A DNA stretch of 64,000 bases from Gammaproteobacteria bacterium (GTDB lineage: Bacteria > Pseudomonadota > Gammaproteobacteria > Tenderiales > Tenderiaceae), in the NCBI GenBank assembly GCA_021731365.1, contig JAKFXL010000029.1, positions 53,474-117,473 on the forward strand, written 5' to 3'. Shown one piece after another: positions 16,683 to 26,676 of this stretch. The notes beneath the pieces are model-generated. The model did no database searches. It was not told where the DNA came from and saw only the letters and a list, made by a program, of their open reading frames with translations. A program made the translations under genes and the position numbers. The number at the start of each line of letters is the position of its first letter. Within the stretch, counting starts at the first letter, position 1.

Positions 16683-19177
16683 TACTGCGAATCACCAGAC
16701 TTTCCTCAATGGCAATCCTCCGGGCTGCTTTTTGGGGTACGCTACTAGTGGGGGTCCCACTGGCGTTGGCACTCCACGTGCTCGGCATTAAGGACTGGGA
16801 TCTTTCTATTCCGTTGGTTTATTCAGGCCATGACGACGTCTGGCAATACTCACTCACCAAATTTCTCATGGATACGGGCTGGATATTCACGACACCATTC
16901 CTTGGCGCACCCGGCATAGCTGACTGGCACTATCACGCTGCAGCCCAGACTAGCGCACTGCACTCAGTGCTGATGTTGGCCCTATCCCCATTCATCAGCG
17001 ATCCAATAAAGCTGCAACAGGTTTATTACCTGCTCAATTTTCCATTAATTACGTTGACTTCTTTTTTTGCATGCAGGTTGCTAGGTGTTTCGCGCCTAGC
17101 CGCTTTTAGCGTAGGCCTATTATTTGCCTTCACTACATTTCGTTTTAACGCAATATTCTTTTCGTTTCTGACTAACTACTTCATGGTTCCATTGGCTTTA
17201 GTGGCAATCATCTGGATCATGACGGGTCGCTTCGATAAGATATTTGTTGACTCAACGACTGCTATGGGAACCTGGGAACGGCTGAAAAAGCTTTTACGGA
17301 CGTGCGACTTTAAATTGGGACTCTTATTTATCATGCTGATAGGAGCGTCTGATGGATATTACGCATTTTTCACGCTTCTTCTTCTTGGATTCGCCACATT
17401 TGCCCGAATATTACTCGGTGATTGGAATAGTCCTTTGAAACTTGCCCCTGCGATAGCCTATATCGGCTCATTATTGGTTGTGGTTTTTGCTCTTCAAGTC
17501 CCTCTTCATTTGTACAAGGCCACACATCACAACGAGTTTTATCCTAATGGCATTGAAGATCCTGCATTAATAAAACATCCATATGAGGCCGAGTTCTACA
17601 CATCAACCCTCAAGTTGATGATATCTCCGATTCCAAATCACCGGATTGATTCCTTTGGTAATTATGGTAAGGCCATGCTTGACACCCACAATGCCCCCAG
17701 AAAATTCAATTCAAGTGCTGTAATACCTATGGGTACACTTGCTGCATTTTTCTTTACGATTGCATTGGGTTTTCTGACCATTCCATCTCTCAGAAGAAAA
17801 TCAAGTAGTCAACCGGCTTCAGCTACTGGCGAAATCCATCAGATTGCCGCGCAAGAACGTTTTAAAGATACGCTGCTGTCACTGATACTTTTTATATTTC
17901 TGTGCTCTATCATAGGCGGCATTGGTACGTTGATAGCTTTTGTGTTTCCAACAATAAGAGCATATGAGAGATTCACACTCTTCCTTATTTTCGTACTATA
18001 TCTTGGCGCTGCTTGGCTAATAACGCAGAAAATTCAAAATGTGAGCGGCTTTAAACGGAAATTGTGGGTTGGGTTTGTTGTGATGGTTACGGTAGCCGCG
18101 CTGTTCGATCAGATACCGCGTGATGCGCGAAAAGCTGACAACGAACCCGTAAAAGCCCAATTTCTCGCCGAACGCAGCTTCGTCCAGAGAGTGGAGGCTA
18201 TATTGCCGTCAAATACGATGGTGTATCAATACCCATATTCTCAGTACCTGAGCGATAGCAAATATTACGGCTGGGGTTCATTTGCACATTTCCGCCTTTA
18301 TCTGCACTCACATCACCTACACTGGAGCAACGGCGGGGCCAAAAACAGCCCAGCTGATGATTGGAACCAGCGAGTCTCACTGTTGCCGCTAGATAAACTT
18401 ATTTCTGAAGTTGAAGCTGTTGGTTTCAGAGGCTTAGTCATCGATCGTACAGTGGTCAAATTAGCTGAGTATCAGCTGATGGTTAATGCTTTTACAGAGC
18501 GCGGTTACGAAGTTATTGAAGACGAACCAAGCAGCCTCACATTCGTGAAGCTGCGTGATCCTGGTTTCCGTCTGGTCTATGACGCGACTTACAAGAATGC
18601 GGATATTATTGAAGTTACTGATTCTGCAATCGCCTTACGAAGTCAACATCCAAGGCTCATAAATGGTGATGCATTCAGGCATTTGTTGGAAAGTCAGGGT
18701 AATGTCTCAAATCTCGTAATTAAAAAACCAGAACATCCAGAGATATTCGTGGACGGTTTTATAGCGGATCGTGGCATTGGGAATACCCCCATTACTCCCA
18801 TTACTGACATGCAAGGTGAAATGGTTTGCAAAGTGAACCCGAGGCGTGCGGGTGTAGACACTTCAGAAGTTCTCGTTCTTACCATCACAAATAACAGCCG
18901 ATTCGACTGGCAGTTTGGCACAGGGACTTACCCGATCCGAATCGGTGTGACTGGTATTCGACGTTCAGATGGTACGCGTCTGCCATGGGACGACAGCTTC
19001 CGTATAGCAACAAATATATCTATCGAACATGGTGAATCAGGTACGATTGATTTCCCTCTCAGTTCCTTACCATTGGGCGCCGCGTTCGAGCGCGGCAGTC
19101 CGCTAATTGCTGAGATTTCCATGCTTCAGGAAAGCCATGCTTGGTTTTTTAACATCAAATGCGAGGCAAATTTTTAG
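16679..19177 (+). CDS. large multi-spanning membrane protein, GT-C-like
   Basis: 832 residues. The first half (about 1-480) has around ten or more hydrophobic spans, starting at 13-35. The first external loop contains GHDDVWQY with adjacent aspartates at 52-53, the place and kind of acidic pair used by GT-C lipid-dependent glycosyltransferases. The second half (about 490-832) is soluble with a beta-rich C-terminus. I do not recognise a specific named family. Together with the GtrB-like gene next to it and GtrA at 23215, it fits the third member of a Gtr-type system: the enzyme that transfers a sugar from undecaprenyl phosphate to the polysaccharide in the periplasm. That role is inferred. Confidence 0.55.
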   Translation: MILRITRLSSMAILRAAFWGTLLVGVPLALALHVLGIKDWDLSIPLVYSGHDDVWQYSLTKFLMDTGWIFTTPFLGAPGIADWHYHAAAQTSALHSVLMLALSPFISDPIKLQQVYYLLNFPLITLTSFFACRLLGVSRLAAFSVGLLFAFTTFRFNAIFFSFLTNYFMVPLALVAIIWIMTGRFDKIFVDSTTAMGTWERLKKLLRTCDFKLGLLFIMLIGASDGYYAFFTLLLLGFATFARILLGDWNSPLKLAPAIAYIGSLLVVVFALQVPLHLYKATHHNEFYPNGIEDPALIKHPYEAEFYTSTLKLMISPIPNHRIDSFGNYGKAMLDTHNAPRKFNSSAVIPMGTLAAFFFTIALGFLTIPSLRRKSSSQPASATGEIHQIAAQERFKDTLLSLILFIFLCSIIGGIGTLIAFVFPTIRAYERFTLFLIFVLYLGAAWLITQKIQNVSGFKRKLWVGFVVMVTVAALFDQIPRDARKADNEPVKAQFLAERSFVQRVEAILPSNTMVYQYPYSQYLSDSKYYGWGSFAHFRLYLHSHHLHWSNGGAKNSPADDWNQRVSLLPLDKLISEVEAVGFRGLVIDRTVVKLAEYQLMVNAFTERGYEVIEDEPSSLTFVKLRDPGFRLVYDATYKNADIIEVTDSAIALRSQHPRLINGDAFRHLLESQGNVSNLVIKKPEHPEIFVDGFIADRGIGNTPITPITDMQGEMVCKVNPRRAGVDTSEVLVLTITNNSRFDWQFGTGTYPIRIGVTGIRRSDGTRLPWDDSFRIATNISIEHGESGTIDFPLSSLPLGAAFERGSPLIAEISMLQESHAWFFNIKCEANF

Positions 19178-19302
19178 TAAATTTATATGGAAGTTGCTGA
19201 TGAAATCGTAGAAAAGCGCACGTACATGCTTGCCGTAAAAGTGAAATGGCACGATTTTTCTTAACCAATGTCGTGCTAAGTTTGTAAATTGAGGGTATTT
19301 TA

Positions 19303-20316
19303 ATGGAGCCATTTCCTGTTTTTCTGTCCGTAGTGTTCATTGTACGCAACCAGTCAGCTCATATAGAAAGTATACTCTTAGATGCTACTGCGACAATCAG
19401 TGCCCTCGTTAGTGATTACGAGTTGATAATTGTAGACAATGCTTCAGATGACAAAAGTATTTCGGTCCTTAAAAAGCTCACAAATGAACATGGCCTTCCC
19501 AATTTGCAGGTGTACGCTCTAACCAAAGAGGTGGATGCAGACACCGCATCATGGGTCGGATTAGAAAATGCATTAGGTGATTTTGTTGCGGTCATCGACC
19601 CATTGGTGGACGACATTGGTTTTCTACCAGAAATGCTGGACAGAGCTGTCAGCGGCGCAGATGTTATTTTTGCCAACAACAAGCAAAAAACTGCACAGAG
19701 TCTTGCTTATAGTGGGGCTAACGCGCTTTTCAATATCATCTATAAGCGTTTGGTCGGATTTCACCTAGCTAAAGAAGCACCGCAATATCGCATTTTGAAC
19801 AAGAGAGTCGTCAATTTCATTCTTCAGCATCCCCAACCCGCGATAACTTATCGCCATCTTCCTGCAACGGGTGGGTTCGCACGCGTAAATCTTAACTATA
19901 GCTCAACGCCTAAAACTTCAAACACCAAACGACTGGGCGATAGCATTGACCGCGGCATGCGACTCCTGGTGTCTACAACACGCGTGCCAATGCGCCTTGT
20001 TACTACACTCTCTTTATTTGGCGCAATCGCGAATCTAGTATATGCAGTCTATGTACTTGTCATCGGCTTAATAAAACCGGACATAGCTTCTGGCTGGGTG
20101 AGCCTCTCACTTCAGCAATCCGGTATGTTTTTTCTGATTTCTCTTGTTCTCTTGGTTCTTGGCGAATACATACTACACATGGCCAGTCTTTCTAATGAAG
20201 GCCCTCTTTATCATGTGGCGCAAGAATTCACCAGTGCACGAATGACCCGGCGTGAGAAACTAAACATTGAGGAAGTATCTTCTATGTCGGGAGCGGGAGC
20301 TGTTCGAGTTTTATGA
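19303..20316 (+). CDS. GtrB-like glycosyltransferase family 2 with C-terminal membrane segments
   Basis: 337 residues. The N-terminal GT-A fold (about 1-220) has LSVVFIVRNQSAHIES, the substrate loop LIIVDNASDDKS, and an acidic VIDPLVDD where the DxD lies. Two hydrophobic spans follow at about 230-257 and 268-295, separated by DIASGWVSLSLQ. This is the layout of GtrB, ArnC and related enzymes that charge undecaprenyl phosphate with one sugar. The SD GAGGG precedes ATG 19303 at good spacing. The stop overlaps the next gene's ATG. The sugar is unknown, and the DxD region is unusual (DPLVDD). Confidence 0.7.
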   Translation: MEPFPVFLSVVFIVRNQSAHIESILLDATATISALVSDYELIIVDNASDDKSISVLKKLTNEHGLPNLQVYALTKEVDADTASWVGLENALGDFVAVIDPLVDDIGFLPEMLDRAVSGADVIFANNKQKTAQSLAYSGANALFNIIYKRLVGFHLAKEAPQYRILNKRVVNFILQHPQPAITYRHLPATGGFARVNLNYSSTPKTSNTKRLGDSIDRGMRLLVSTTRVPMRLVTTLSLFGAIANLVYAVYVLVIGLIKPDIASGWVSLSLQQSGMFFLISLVLLVLGEYILHMASLSNEGPLYHVAQEFTSARMTRREKLNIEEVSSMSGAGAVRVL

Positions 20317-21443
20317 TGCCTGCTCCAGACAATAAATGTGATGCTGTTATCATCGGCGGGGGATTTTACGGTGTAGCCATTGCTATTTACTTGGCTAAGC
20401 AGCGAGGCCTCAAACGCATAGTTCTTGTGGAGTGCGAAAAGGCGCTTCTCAGACGTGCCTCCTATAATAATCAGGCTCGTGTACACAATGGCTATCACTA
20501 TCCGCGCAGCTTTACGACTGCCTATCGAAGCAGAGTCAATCTGCCCCGGTTCGTACGTGATTGGCCCGATGCAGTAAAGCAGGACTTTACCAAGCTTTAT
20601 GCGATTGCACGACGTAACTCCAAGGTCACGGCTAAACAATTCGAACGCTTCTGCAGAGAAATTGGCGCCAAAATTCAACCTGCGGATCCAACACTTCGAG
20701 CATTGTTTGAGCCACGCCTGATTGAAGAGATATTTCTGGTTGAAGAGTATGCTTTTGACTCCATGAAGCTGGCAAGTTGGGCTGAGCGTGAGCTGAAAGA
20801 GTGCGGCGTGCAGATTCGTCTTGAGACCTGTGTTACCGATATCTTGAAAGGTCAAAATGATTCATTGTGTGTTGCAACGAAACCCAATCACGGCGTTGAT
20901 GAGTTAATCTCATGTCGTTACGTATTTAACTGTACTTATAGCGGGCTCAATCAGTTTAAGGGCGATTTCCCAGGCACCCGGACTGGTCTTAAACAAGAGA
21001 TCACGGAAATGGCGTTAATGCGGGTTCCTCCCTCACTCCAAGGCTTAGGCATTACAGTGATGGATGGCCCCTTCTTCTCTTTAATGCCGTTTCCTTCCCG
21101 AGGGCTACATACGCTCTCCCATGTACGTTACACACCACATCTGCACTGGAACGACCAGAAAGGTATTGACCCTTACCAAAAGCTCAAGCAATATGCGCAA
21201 GAAACTCGTGTAGATCGCATGGTTAGGGATGTTGGGCGGTATGTTCCAGCGATACTTGATTCCATACACATCGATTCTTTATTCGAGGTTAAAACCATTT
21301 TGGTAAAGAACGAGGGAGACGATGGACGGCCCATACTGTTTGAAAAACATCCTGAGTTACCGGGCTGCTACTCTGTATTGGGTGGGAAAATCGACAACAT
21401 TTATGACGTCCTTGAAAAATTAGATGTTGATGTATTTGTTTAA
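20313..21443 (+). CDS. FAD-dependent oxidoreductase, DAO-like
   Basis: 376 residues. The N-terminal dinucleotide loop VIIGGGFYGVAIAIYLA is near 10-26, followed by the acidic end of the second strand (IVLVECEKALLRRASY), then NQARVHNGYHYPRS near 55-68. This is the pattern of the glycine/D-amino-acid oxidase superfamily, and versions with this NQARVHNGYHYPRS-type motif occur in polysaccharide loci. Substrate unknown: it might oxidise a sugar amine or hydroxyl, or a lipid-linked intermediate. It lies between two glycosyltransferase genes and overlaps the first by four bases, so a role in the same modification is likely. Confidence 0.65.
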   Translation: MMPAPDNKCDAVIIGGGFYGVAIAIYLAKQRGLKRIVLVECEKALLRRASYNNQARVHNGYHYPRSFTTAYRSRVNLPRFVRDWPDAVKQDFTKLYAIARRNSKVTAKQFERFCREIGAKIQPADPTLRALFEPRLIEEIFLVEEYAFDSMKLASWAERELKECGVQIRLETCVTDILKGQNDSLCVATKPNHGVDELISCRYVFNCTYSGLNQFKGDFPGTRTGLKQEITEMALMRVPPSLQGLGITVMDGPFFSLMPFPSRGLHTLSHVRYTPHLHWNDQKGIDPYQKLKQYAQETRVDRMVRDVGRYVPAILDSIHIDSLFEVKTILVKNEGDDGRPILFEKHPELPGCYSVLGGKIDNIYDVLEKLDVDVFV

Positions 21444-21469
21444 AAAAATATTTACCTGGAAAGCTGATC

Positions 21470-22207
21470 ATGAATCCATCGATTGAAATTACCATCCCAA
21501 TTCTTAATGAAGAGGCCACCCTAGATAAGCAGGTACGGGCTGCACATCACTATATTGAAAACAATCTCAGTGACTTGGGGGAAATCACGATCATTCTTGC
21601 GGACAATGGCTCAACAGATGCCACACCTAATATCGCTGGTTCACTTGCACAGGAACTTGTGGGTGTTCGCTATTTGAGACTTGAGCAAAGGGGGGTTGGT
21701 CGTGCTCTAAAAGCTTCATGGGGGCGGTCTAAGGCCGGAATCGTGGGTTATATGGATCTCGACTTAGCAACCGATTTGCGTTATCTACGCCCTGCGTTGG
21801 AAAAGCTACGTGCGGAAGAATCGGACATTGTTACAGGTTCACGTATTGCTAAAGGAGCAAGGGTAATAGGTAGGTCTGCTGTGCGTAGTTTCACAAGCCG
21901 TTGCTTTAATTTAATTGTTAAAACAATATTTAGGACATCCTTTTCAGATGGCATGTGCGGCTTCAAATTTTTACATCGAAGCTGTTTAGAAAATCTAATG
22001 GAAGCAGGCGCAACTAGTGATGGGTGGATTTTTGCAACTGAAATATTGATTACGGGTGAATATTTAGGCTACCGTATTCACGATCTGGCTGTCGAGTGGA
22101 CAGATGACCCCGATTCGAAAGTAAAAATTGGGAAACTTGCCATTGAATACCTAAAGGCAATGCATGCTTTACGCCAGCGCTTGCCTACAAGAAAGAAATC
22201 CGCATGA
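21470..22207 (+). CDS. glycosyltransferase family 2, DPM1-like
   Basis: 245 residues, GT-A fold without membrane spans. Landmarks are ITIPILNEEATLDKQV, the donor loop IILADNGSTDATPNI, and the DxD-type motif YMDLDLATDLRYL near 98. After that come VTGSRIAKGARVIGRS and SDGMCGFKFLHRS, as in dolichyl-phosphate mannose synthase-like proteins. It is thus a second candidate for loading a sugar onto undecaprenyl phosphate beside the GtrB-like gene at 19303. It overlaps the aldo/keto reductase gene by four bases. SD TGGAAAG precedes the ATG. Confidence 0.75.
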   Translation: MNPSIEITIPILNEEATLDKQVRAAHHYIENNLSDLGEITIILADNGSTDATPNIAGSLAQELVGVRYLRLEQRGVGRALKASWGRSKAGIVGYMDLDLATDLRYLRPALEKLRAEESDIVTGSRIAKGARVIGRSAVRSFTSRCFNLIVKTIFRTSFSDGMCGFKFLHRSCLENLMEAGATSDGWIFATEILITGEYLGYRIHDLAVEWTDDPDSKVKIGKLAIEYLKAMHALRQRLPTRKKSA

Positions 22208-23142
22208 TAATGCCTACAGCTTCACCAGACAATAAAGTTCTTGCTTTGGGCACGGCGCTCTGGGGGTGGGGCATCGATCGATCGACTGCACATAATATGC
22301 TCGATCGCTATGTGGCGCTTGGTGGTAGCATTGTGGATACAGCGTCAAATTATCCTATAAACAAGAATCCAGAAGACTGCGGATTAGCAGCTACTTGGAT
22401 TGCTGACTGGATCGAATCAAACGGTACAGAACAAATTTCTGTTTTAGTCAAGATTGGTGCAAAGGACAATATAGGCGGTTCCAATTCAGATCTAGGGCTG
22501 TCGAACATACGTCGTTCTGAAGCTTTTTTCCGAAGCATCTTCGGAACGGCATTGGCTGGCGTAGCAGTCCACTGGGATAACCGAGGGGACCATGAAAATG
22601 ATTCTGAAGCAATTATTGAAACAGTTAGCGCCATGGCGAAGCTTCAAGCAACAGGCATTTCAATAGGCTTCTCAGGTGTGCGTCGGCCAGACCTTTATTT
22701 AAAAGCAGTGCCTGAACTAGCCGATAAATGGTGGATACAGGTCAAAGAAAATGCCGTGTCTAGCGCGGCTCGCCTTAATTACACTCAATATTTTCCAAAA
22801 GCTCGCTACCTAGCTTACGGAATCAATATGGGAGGGGTGAAAAGCGAGCGACATTCAGAGAATAGTTCATTGGCATTGCGTGGTCTTAAGCGTCCTGATA
22901 ATTTGGTTCAATGTTTATCAGAATTTATCAATTCAAATCACGGACTGAAACCTGTGCCAAGTAACCTTAATGAACTTGCACTTTTAACTAGTTATCTTAA
23001 CCCAGCAATTAGCGGCATTATTATTGGTCCTCGTAATATAGAACAGCTTGAAAGCACCATGTATTTTTGGGGTGGCTTGAAAACAGAGGCTACGGCAGGC
23101 GATGTAGCTATGCTACCTGATTTTAGCAAAGATATAGTATAG
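22204..23142 (+). CDS. aldo/keto reductase family protein
   Basis: 312 residues. LALGTALWGWGID starts the barrel. The catalytic tetrad of the aldo/keto reductases is complete: Asp45 and Tyr50 (VDTASNYP), Lys83 (VLVKIG) and His123 (VAVHWDN). The C-terminal NADPH-phosphate region reads SGIIIGPRNIEQLEST. It would reduce a keto or aldehyde group on a sugar or small molecule. Its place between a GT2 and GtrA suggests work on the same precursor as the FAD oxidoreductase, for instance an oxidation followed by reduction that inverts a carbon. That is speculation. Confidence 0.75.
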   Translation: MIMPTASPDNKVLALGTALWGWGIDRSTAHNMLDRYVALGGSIVDTASNYPINKNPEDCGLAATWIADWIESNGTEQISVLVKIGAKDNIGGSNSDLGLSNIRRSEAFFRSIFGTALAGVAVHWDNRGDHENDSEAIIETVSAMAKLQATGISIGFSGVRRPDLYLKAVPELADKWWIQVKENAVSSAARLNYTQYFPKARYLAYGINMGGVKSERHSENSSLALRGLKRPDNLVQCLSEFINSNHGLKPVPSNLNELALLTSYLNPAISGIIIGPRNIEQLESTMYFWGGLKTEATAGDVAMLPDFSKDIV

Positions 23143-23214
23143 TTATGGCAATGCCCTTGTTAAGCATACTTACCCTGAGTCAATGCACTGCCCTGCGCCA
23201 TTAATACTTTTCTA

Positions 23215-23601
23215 ATGGACAAGAAATTGAATGAACTCATAAAATATGGTGCCGTTGGTGTTATCAATACGGCCATGGGATACGGTGTGTTCTGGTTTTT
23301 TTTTCGATGGCTAAACTTTCGCCCAGAAGCAGCAAATGCAATCGGTTACGTAGCAGCTCTGTTTTTGGCATTCATTCTTAATCATATCTTTGTATTTTCA
23401 GGTTCAACTATTTCTTCCACTTCAGCCGCACGCTTTATTGCAGCATTTGCTATTGCGTTTTTAATAAATCAAATAGTGCTGTTCGTACTATTTCGTATCT
23501 TTTCGGTGCCACCAGAAGTTGCTCAAATATTCGCCATGATTGTGTATACAGTTATTTTTTATCTCTTCAACAAGCACTTTGTGTTTGCTGTCAAAAGGTG
23601 A
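23215..23601 (+). CDS. GtrA-like membrane protein
   Basis: 128 residues with four predicted membrane spans, at about 9-28, 38-60, 70-92 and 98-118. Typical phrases are KYGAVGVINTAMGYGVFWF, NAIGYVAALFLAFILNHIFVF and FLFNKHFVF-like FYLFNKHFVF at the end. GtrA proteins are thought to flip undecaprenyl-phosphate-linked single sugars across the inner membrane. With the GtrB-like gene (19303) and the GT-C-like gene (16679) it completes a three-part modification system. A 72-base gap without clear ribosome site separates it from the gene before. Confidence 0.85.
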   Translation: MDKKLNELIKYGAVGVINTAMGYGVFWFFFRWLNFRPEAANAIGYVAALFLAFILNHIFVFSGSTISSTSAARFIAAFAIAFLINQIVLFVLFRIFSVPPEVAQIFAMIVYTVIFYLFNKHFVFAVKR

Positions 23602-23623
23602 AGTTTTGGGTTGTGCATTTATA

Positions 23624-23872
23624 ATGCAAATGCAACGCTCCAATCGTTGGAATATTATTTGCCTCTTAAGCTCCGAGAGCGGCGACGGAGCAAACATTGT
23701 AAATAATTACAGCATTGTTGAAAACTTGCTCAGTAACAGAAGTAGGATCAGGGTCAGCCCCGTTCTGCTGCATGTGATTGGCCACCCTCATAAGCTTGGC
23801 TTAATTATTGCCTTGATGGGGTGGTTCATTAAGACCGTATCATTTAACTTAATTTTAAAGAGGAATGCATGA
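23624..23872 (+). CDS. small ORF, 82 aa, unknown
   Basis: From ATG 23624 the frame encodes 82 residues and its TGA overlaps the ATG of gmd (ATGA), which is the coupling arrangement used elsewhere in this locus. The product has a hydrophobic stretch ([16 protein letters not shown]) and no recognised domain. It could be a true small membrane protein or the remnant of a glycosyltransferase gene. Apart from this ORF I see nothing in the 267 bases between gtrA and gmd. Confidence 0.3.
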   Translation: MQMQRSNRWNIICLLSSESGDGANIVNNYSIVENLLSNRSRIRVSPVLLHVIGHPHKLGLIIALMGWFIKTVSFNLILKRNA

Positions 23873-24954
23873 AAAAAGTGGCTTTGATCACCGGGGTAAC
23901 CGGTCAAGATGGTGCCTATTTGGCGGAATTGTTATTGAGCAAAGGATACGAAGTCCACGGTATTAAACGACGTAGTTCTCTTTTCAATACTGATCGGATT
24001 GATCACCTGTATCAGGATCCACACGAAAATAATCGCCGCTTTGTTCTGCATCACGGTGATATGACCGACTCAAGTAGTCTCATTCGCATCATCCAGCAAG
24101 TGCAGCCGGACGAAATTTATAACCTCGCTGCACAAAGCCATGTTGCTGTTTCGTTCGAAGAGCCGGAATACACGGCAAACTCGGATGCCCTTGGAGCATT
24201 ACGTGTTCTTGAGGCGATTCGCATTTTGGGTCTGGAGAAAAAAGCTCGTTTTTATCAAGCATCAACTTCTGAGCTTTACGGCTTAGTCCAGGAAATTCCA
24301 CAAAAGGAAACTACGCCATTTTATCCTCGCAGTCCTTATGCTGTTGCTAAGCTCTATGCTTACTGGATTACGGTTAATTACCGTGAGGCTTATGGTATAT
24401 ATGCATGCAACGGAATTTTATTTAACCACGAAAGCCCTGTGCGCGGCGAGACCTTTGTGACGCGCAAGATAACCCGAGCGCTCGCCCGGATCAAACTTGG
24501 TTTGCAGGATTGTCTCTATCTTGGAAATATCGATGCCAAGCGCGATTGGGGCCACGCAAAAGATTATGTTGAGATGCAGTGGTTGATGTTGCAGCAGGAT
24601 TATGCGGAAGACTTTGTTATTGCGACCGGTGTACAGTACAGCGTGCGTGAATTTGTGGAGACCGCAGCAGCTGAAATTGGGCTAATAATTACCTGGAAGG
24701 GTAAAGGCGTTGACGAAAAGGGTTTTGACGTCCATGGCAAATGCATCGTAGCTATTGACCCCCGCTACTTCCGCCCTACCGAGGTTGAGTCACTGTTAGG
24801 CGATGCTTCCAAGGCACGCGAAAAGCTGGGCTGGACGCCCAAAATTACCTTCAATGAGCTGGTTTCTGAAATGATGCGAGAGGATATGAAATCAGCCGAA
24901 CGCGACGAACTGGTGAAGAAGTATGGCTATGCTGCCTACAATCGCCACGAGTAG
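23869..24954 (+). CDS. gmd: GDP-mannose 4,6-dehydratase
   Basis: Converts GDP-mannose to GDP-4-keto-6-deoxymannose, precursor of GDP-fucose, GDP-rhamnose and related sugars. The 361 residues match the family. Features are [16 protein letters not shown] as NADP loop, [16 protein letters not shown], the active-site STSELYG, the [15 protein letters not shown]yr-Lys pair, and [23 protein letters not shown] lies six bases before ATG 23869. It is fed by ManC at 3956 and drained by the fcl gene that starts eight bases beyond its stop, or overlapping it if the upstream ATG is used. Confidence 0.96.
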   Translation: MKKVALITGVTGQDGAYLAELLLSKGYEVHGIKRRSSLFNTDRIDHLYQDPHENNRRFVLHHGDMTDSSSLIRIIQQVQPDEIYNLAAQSHVAVSFEEPEYTANSDALGALRVLEAIRILGLEKKARFYQASTSELYGLVQEIPQKETTPFYPRSPYAVAKLYAYWITVNYREAYGIYACNGILFNHESPVRGETFVTRKITRALARIKLGLQDCLYLGNIDAKRDWGHAKDYVEMQWLMLQQDYAEDFVIATGVQYSVREFVETAAAEIGLIITWKGKGVDEKGFDVHGKCIVAIDPRYFRPTEVESLLGDASKAREKLGWTPKITFNELVSEMMREDMKSAERDELVKKYGYAAYNRHE

Positions 24955-24961
24955 GCTGACA

Positions 24962-25891
24962 TTGGATAAGGCTGCCAAGATTTACATCGCTGGCCACCAG
25001 GGTATGGTCGGTTCGGCTATTGAACGCCGGCTTCGTGCTGCGGGCTATACGAATCTGGTGGTGCGCACTCATGTCGAATTGGATCTAACAAACCAGGCAG
25101 CTGTTGCTAAATTTATGCAACTTGAAAAGTTGGATTATATATTTCTGGCTGCTGGCAAGGTGGGGGGCATTCATGCCAACCAGACTTACCGGGCCGATTT
25201 CATTTATCAAAATCTGATGATTGAGATAAATGTAATTCATGCGGCTTGGCAGGCTGGTATTCAACGTTTGTTGTATTTGGGGTCCAGCTGCATTTACCCC
25301 CGCGATTGCCCGCAGCCGATAAAGGAAGAGTACTTGCTTACAGGGGCGCTAGAGCAGACAAACGAACCCTATGCCATTGCCAAAATTGCGGGCCTGAAAC
25401 TGTGTGAGAGCTACAACCGCCAATACGGAACCCAATTCGTTTCTGTGATGCCGACCAACCTCTATGGCCCCAATGACAACTATGACCTGGACAACAGCCA
25501 TGTGCTGCCTGCGCTGATCCGCAAAGCCCATGAGGCTAAGATGCGTGGTGACTCGACCTATGTGGTTTGGGGGTCTGGTCAACCGATGCGGGAGTTTCTT
25601 TATGTGGATGACTTGGCTGACGCCTGTTTATTTCTGATGGAAAGTGGCGTTAGTGATGGGCTATTCAACGTGGGCACAGGTCAGGATGTAACTATTCGCG
25701 AACTTGCCGAGACGGTAATGAGTGTGGTGGGTTTCAATGGCAAGATCGTGTTTGATGCAAATAAACCGGATGGTTCACCACGCAAGCTGCTTAATGTTGA
25801 GCGTATGCGTGAATTAGGCTGGCGGGCGAAAACATCTTTGCGTGATGGGATATCCATGGCCTACGCAGATTTTCTAACTAAAGTGGAGTAG
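24962..25891 (+). CDS. fcl: GDP-L-fucose synthase, copy 2
   Basis: Epimerises and reduces GDP-4-keto-6-deoxymannose to GDP-L-fucose. The canonical active site GSSCIYPRD (catalytic Ser and Cys) and the Tyr-Lys pair in [10 protein letters not shown] are present, as is [20 protein letters not shown] chose TTG 24962 because it gives the family-typical N-terminus ([17 protein letters not shown], 309 aa) and has GAGTAGG upstream. ATG 24923 in the same frame would overlap gmd by 32 bases and add 13 residues. Pairing with gmd makes this the functional fucose gene; the homologue at 10362 is the variant one. Confidence 0.93.
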   Translation: MDKAAKIYIAGHQGMVGSAIERRLRAAGYTNLVVRTHVELDLTNQAAVAKFMQLEKLDYIFLAAGKVGGIHANQTYRADFIYQNLMIEINVIHAAWQAGIQRLLYLGSSCIYPRDCPQPIKEEYLLTGALEQTNEPYAIAKIAGLKLCESYNRQYGTQFVSVMPTNLYGPNDNYDLDNSHVLPALIRKAHEAKMRGDSTYVVWGSGQPMREFLYVDDLADACLFLMESGVSDGLFNVGTGQDVTIRELAETVMSVVGFNGKIVFDANKPDGSPRKLLNVERMRELGWRAKTSLRDGISMAYADFLTKVE

Positions 25892-25895
25892 TAAA

Positions 25896-26642
25896 ATGGT
25901 TGCCCCTTTGGTGACGATCGCTGTCCCCTCATTTAATCAGGGACGTTTCCTTGGTGATGCATTGACATCTATTTTTTTGCAAGAAGTCCCTGTTGAGGTA
26001 TTTGTTCTAGATGGTGGTTCAACTGACTGCACATTTGAAATTATCCAGAAATGGGAGCATCGACTTGCTGGGTGGCGGTCCCATCGGGATGCTGGCCAGG
26101 CTGCGGCCATCAACGAAGGTATTGCCAAGGGGACAGCCCCATACGTGTGTTGGTTGAACAGTGACGACTGGTTCTTGCCTGGTGCTCTTTCACGGTTAGT
26201 TAGTAAGCTGGAAAATCAGCCCGAAATTCCCATGGCATATGGTCGCGCGTGGAATGTGGTGCAGGATTCGGGAAAGCGTTATCCGGTGTGGGTTGAGCCG
26301 TTTTCTGAACGTCGTTTGGCAATGCGCTGTATCATTTCCCAGCCAGCCACGCTCATCAGGCGGGCTGTCTGGGATGGCGTCGGCGGGGTCGACGGCAAGC
26401 TCCATATGGCAATGGACTATGATCTGTGGTGGCGTATTTTCAGAGCATGGGGTACGCCGCAGTTCATGGATGGATATGTAGCGGTGAATCGTGTCCATGC
26501 AGATACTAAAACCAATACACAGAGGGCACGGCATTATCGTGAGGCCATAGATGTCGTCCGCAACCACTATGGGTCTGTGCCGCTGAAATGGTGGCTGGCG
26601 CAGCCTTATGCGGTTTGGTTTAAATCGTTTCGGCCTTATTGA
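25896..26642 (+). CDS. glycosyltransferase family 2
   Basis: 248 residues with a GT-A fold: VTIAVPSFNQGRFLGDALTS at the N-terminus, VFVLDGGSTDCTFEII donor loop, and CWLNSDDWFLPGAL carrying the metal-binding aspartates. The central GGVDGKLHMAMDYDLWWRI includes the acceptor-side ED-like acidic motif of this group. No membrane spans. It is preceded by GGAGTAG four bases after fcl, in the same operon. It probably adds one residue of the repeat unit in the cytoplasm. The sugar cannot be read from the sequence. Confidence 0.85.
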   Translation: MVAPLVTIAVPSFNQGRFLGDALTSIFLQEVPVEVFVLDGGSTDCTFEIIQKWEHRLAGWRSHRDAGQAAAINEGIAKGTAPYVCWLNSDDWFLPGALSRLVSKLENQPEIPMAYGRAWNVVQDSGKRYPVWVEPFSERRLAMRCIISQPATLIRRAVWDGVGGVDGKLHMAMDYDLWWRIFRAWGTPQFMDGYVAVNRVHADTKTNTQRARHYREAIDVVRNHYGSVPLKWWLAQPYAVWFKSFRPY

Positions 26643-26676
26643 TGTCATAATCGACTGCGTAGCGATAGGATTCTTA

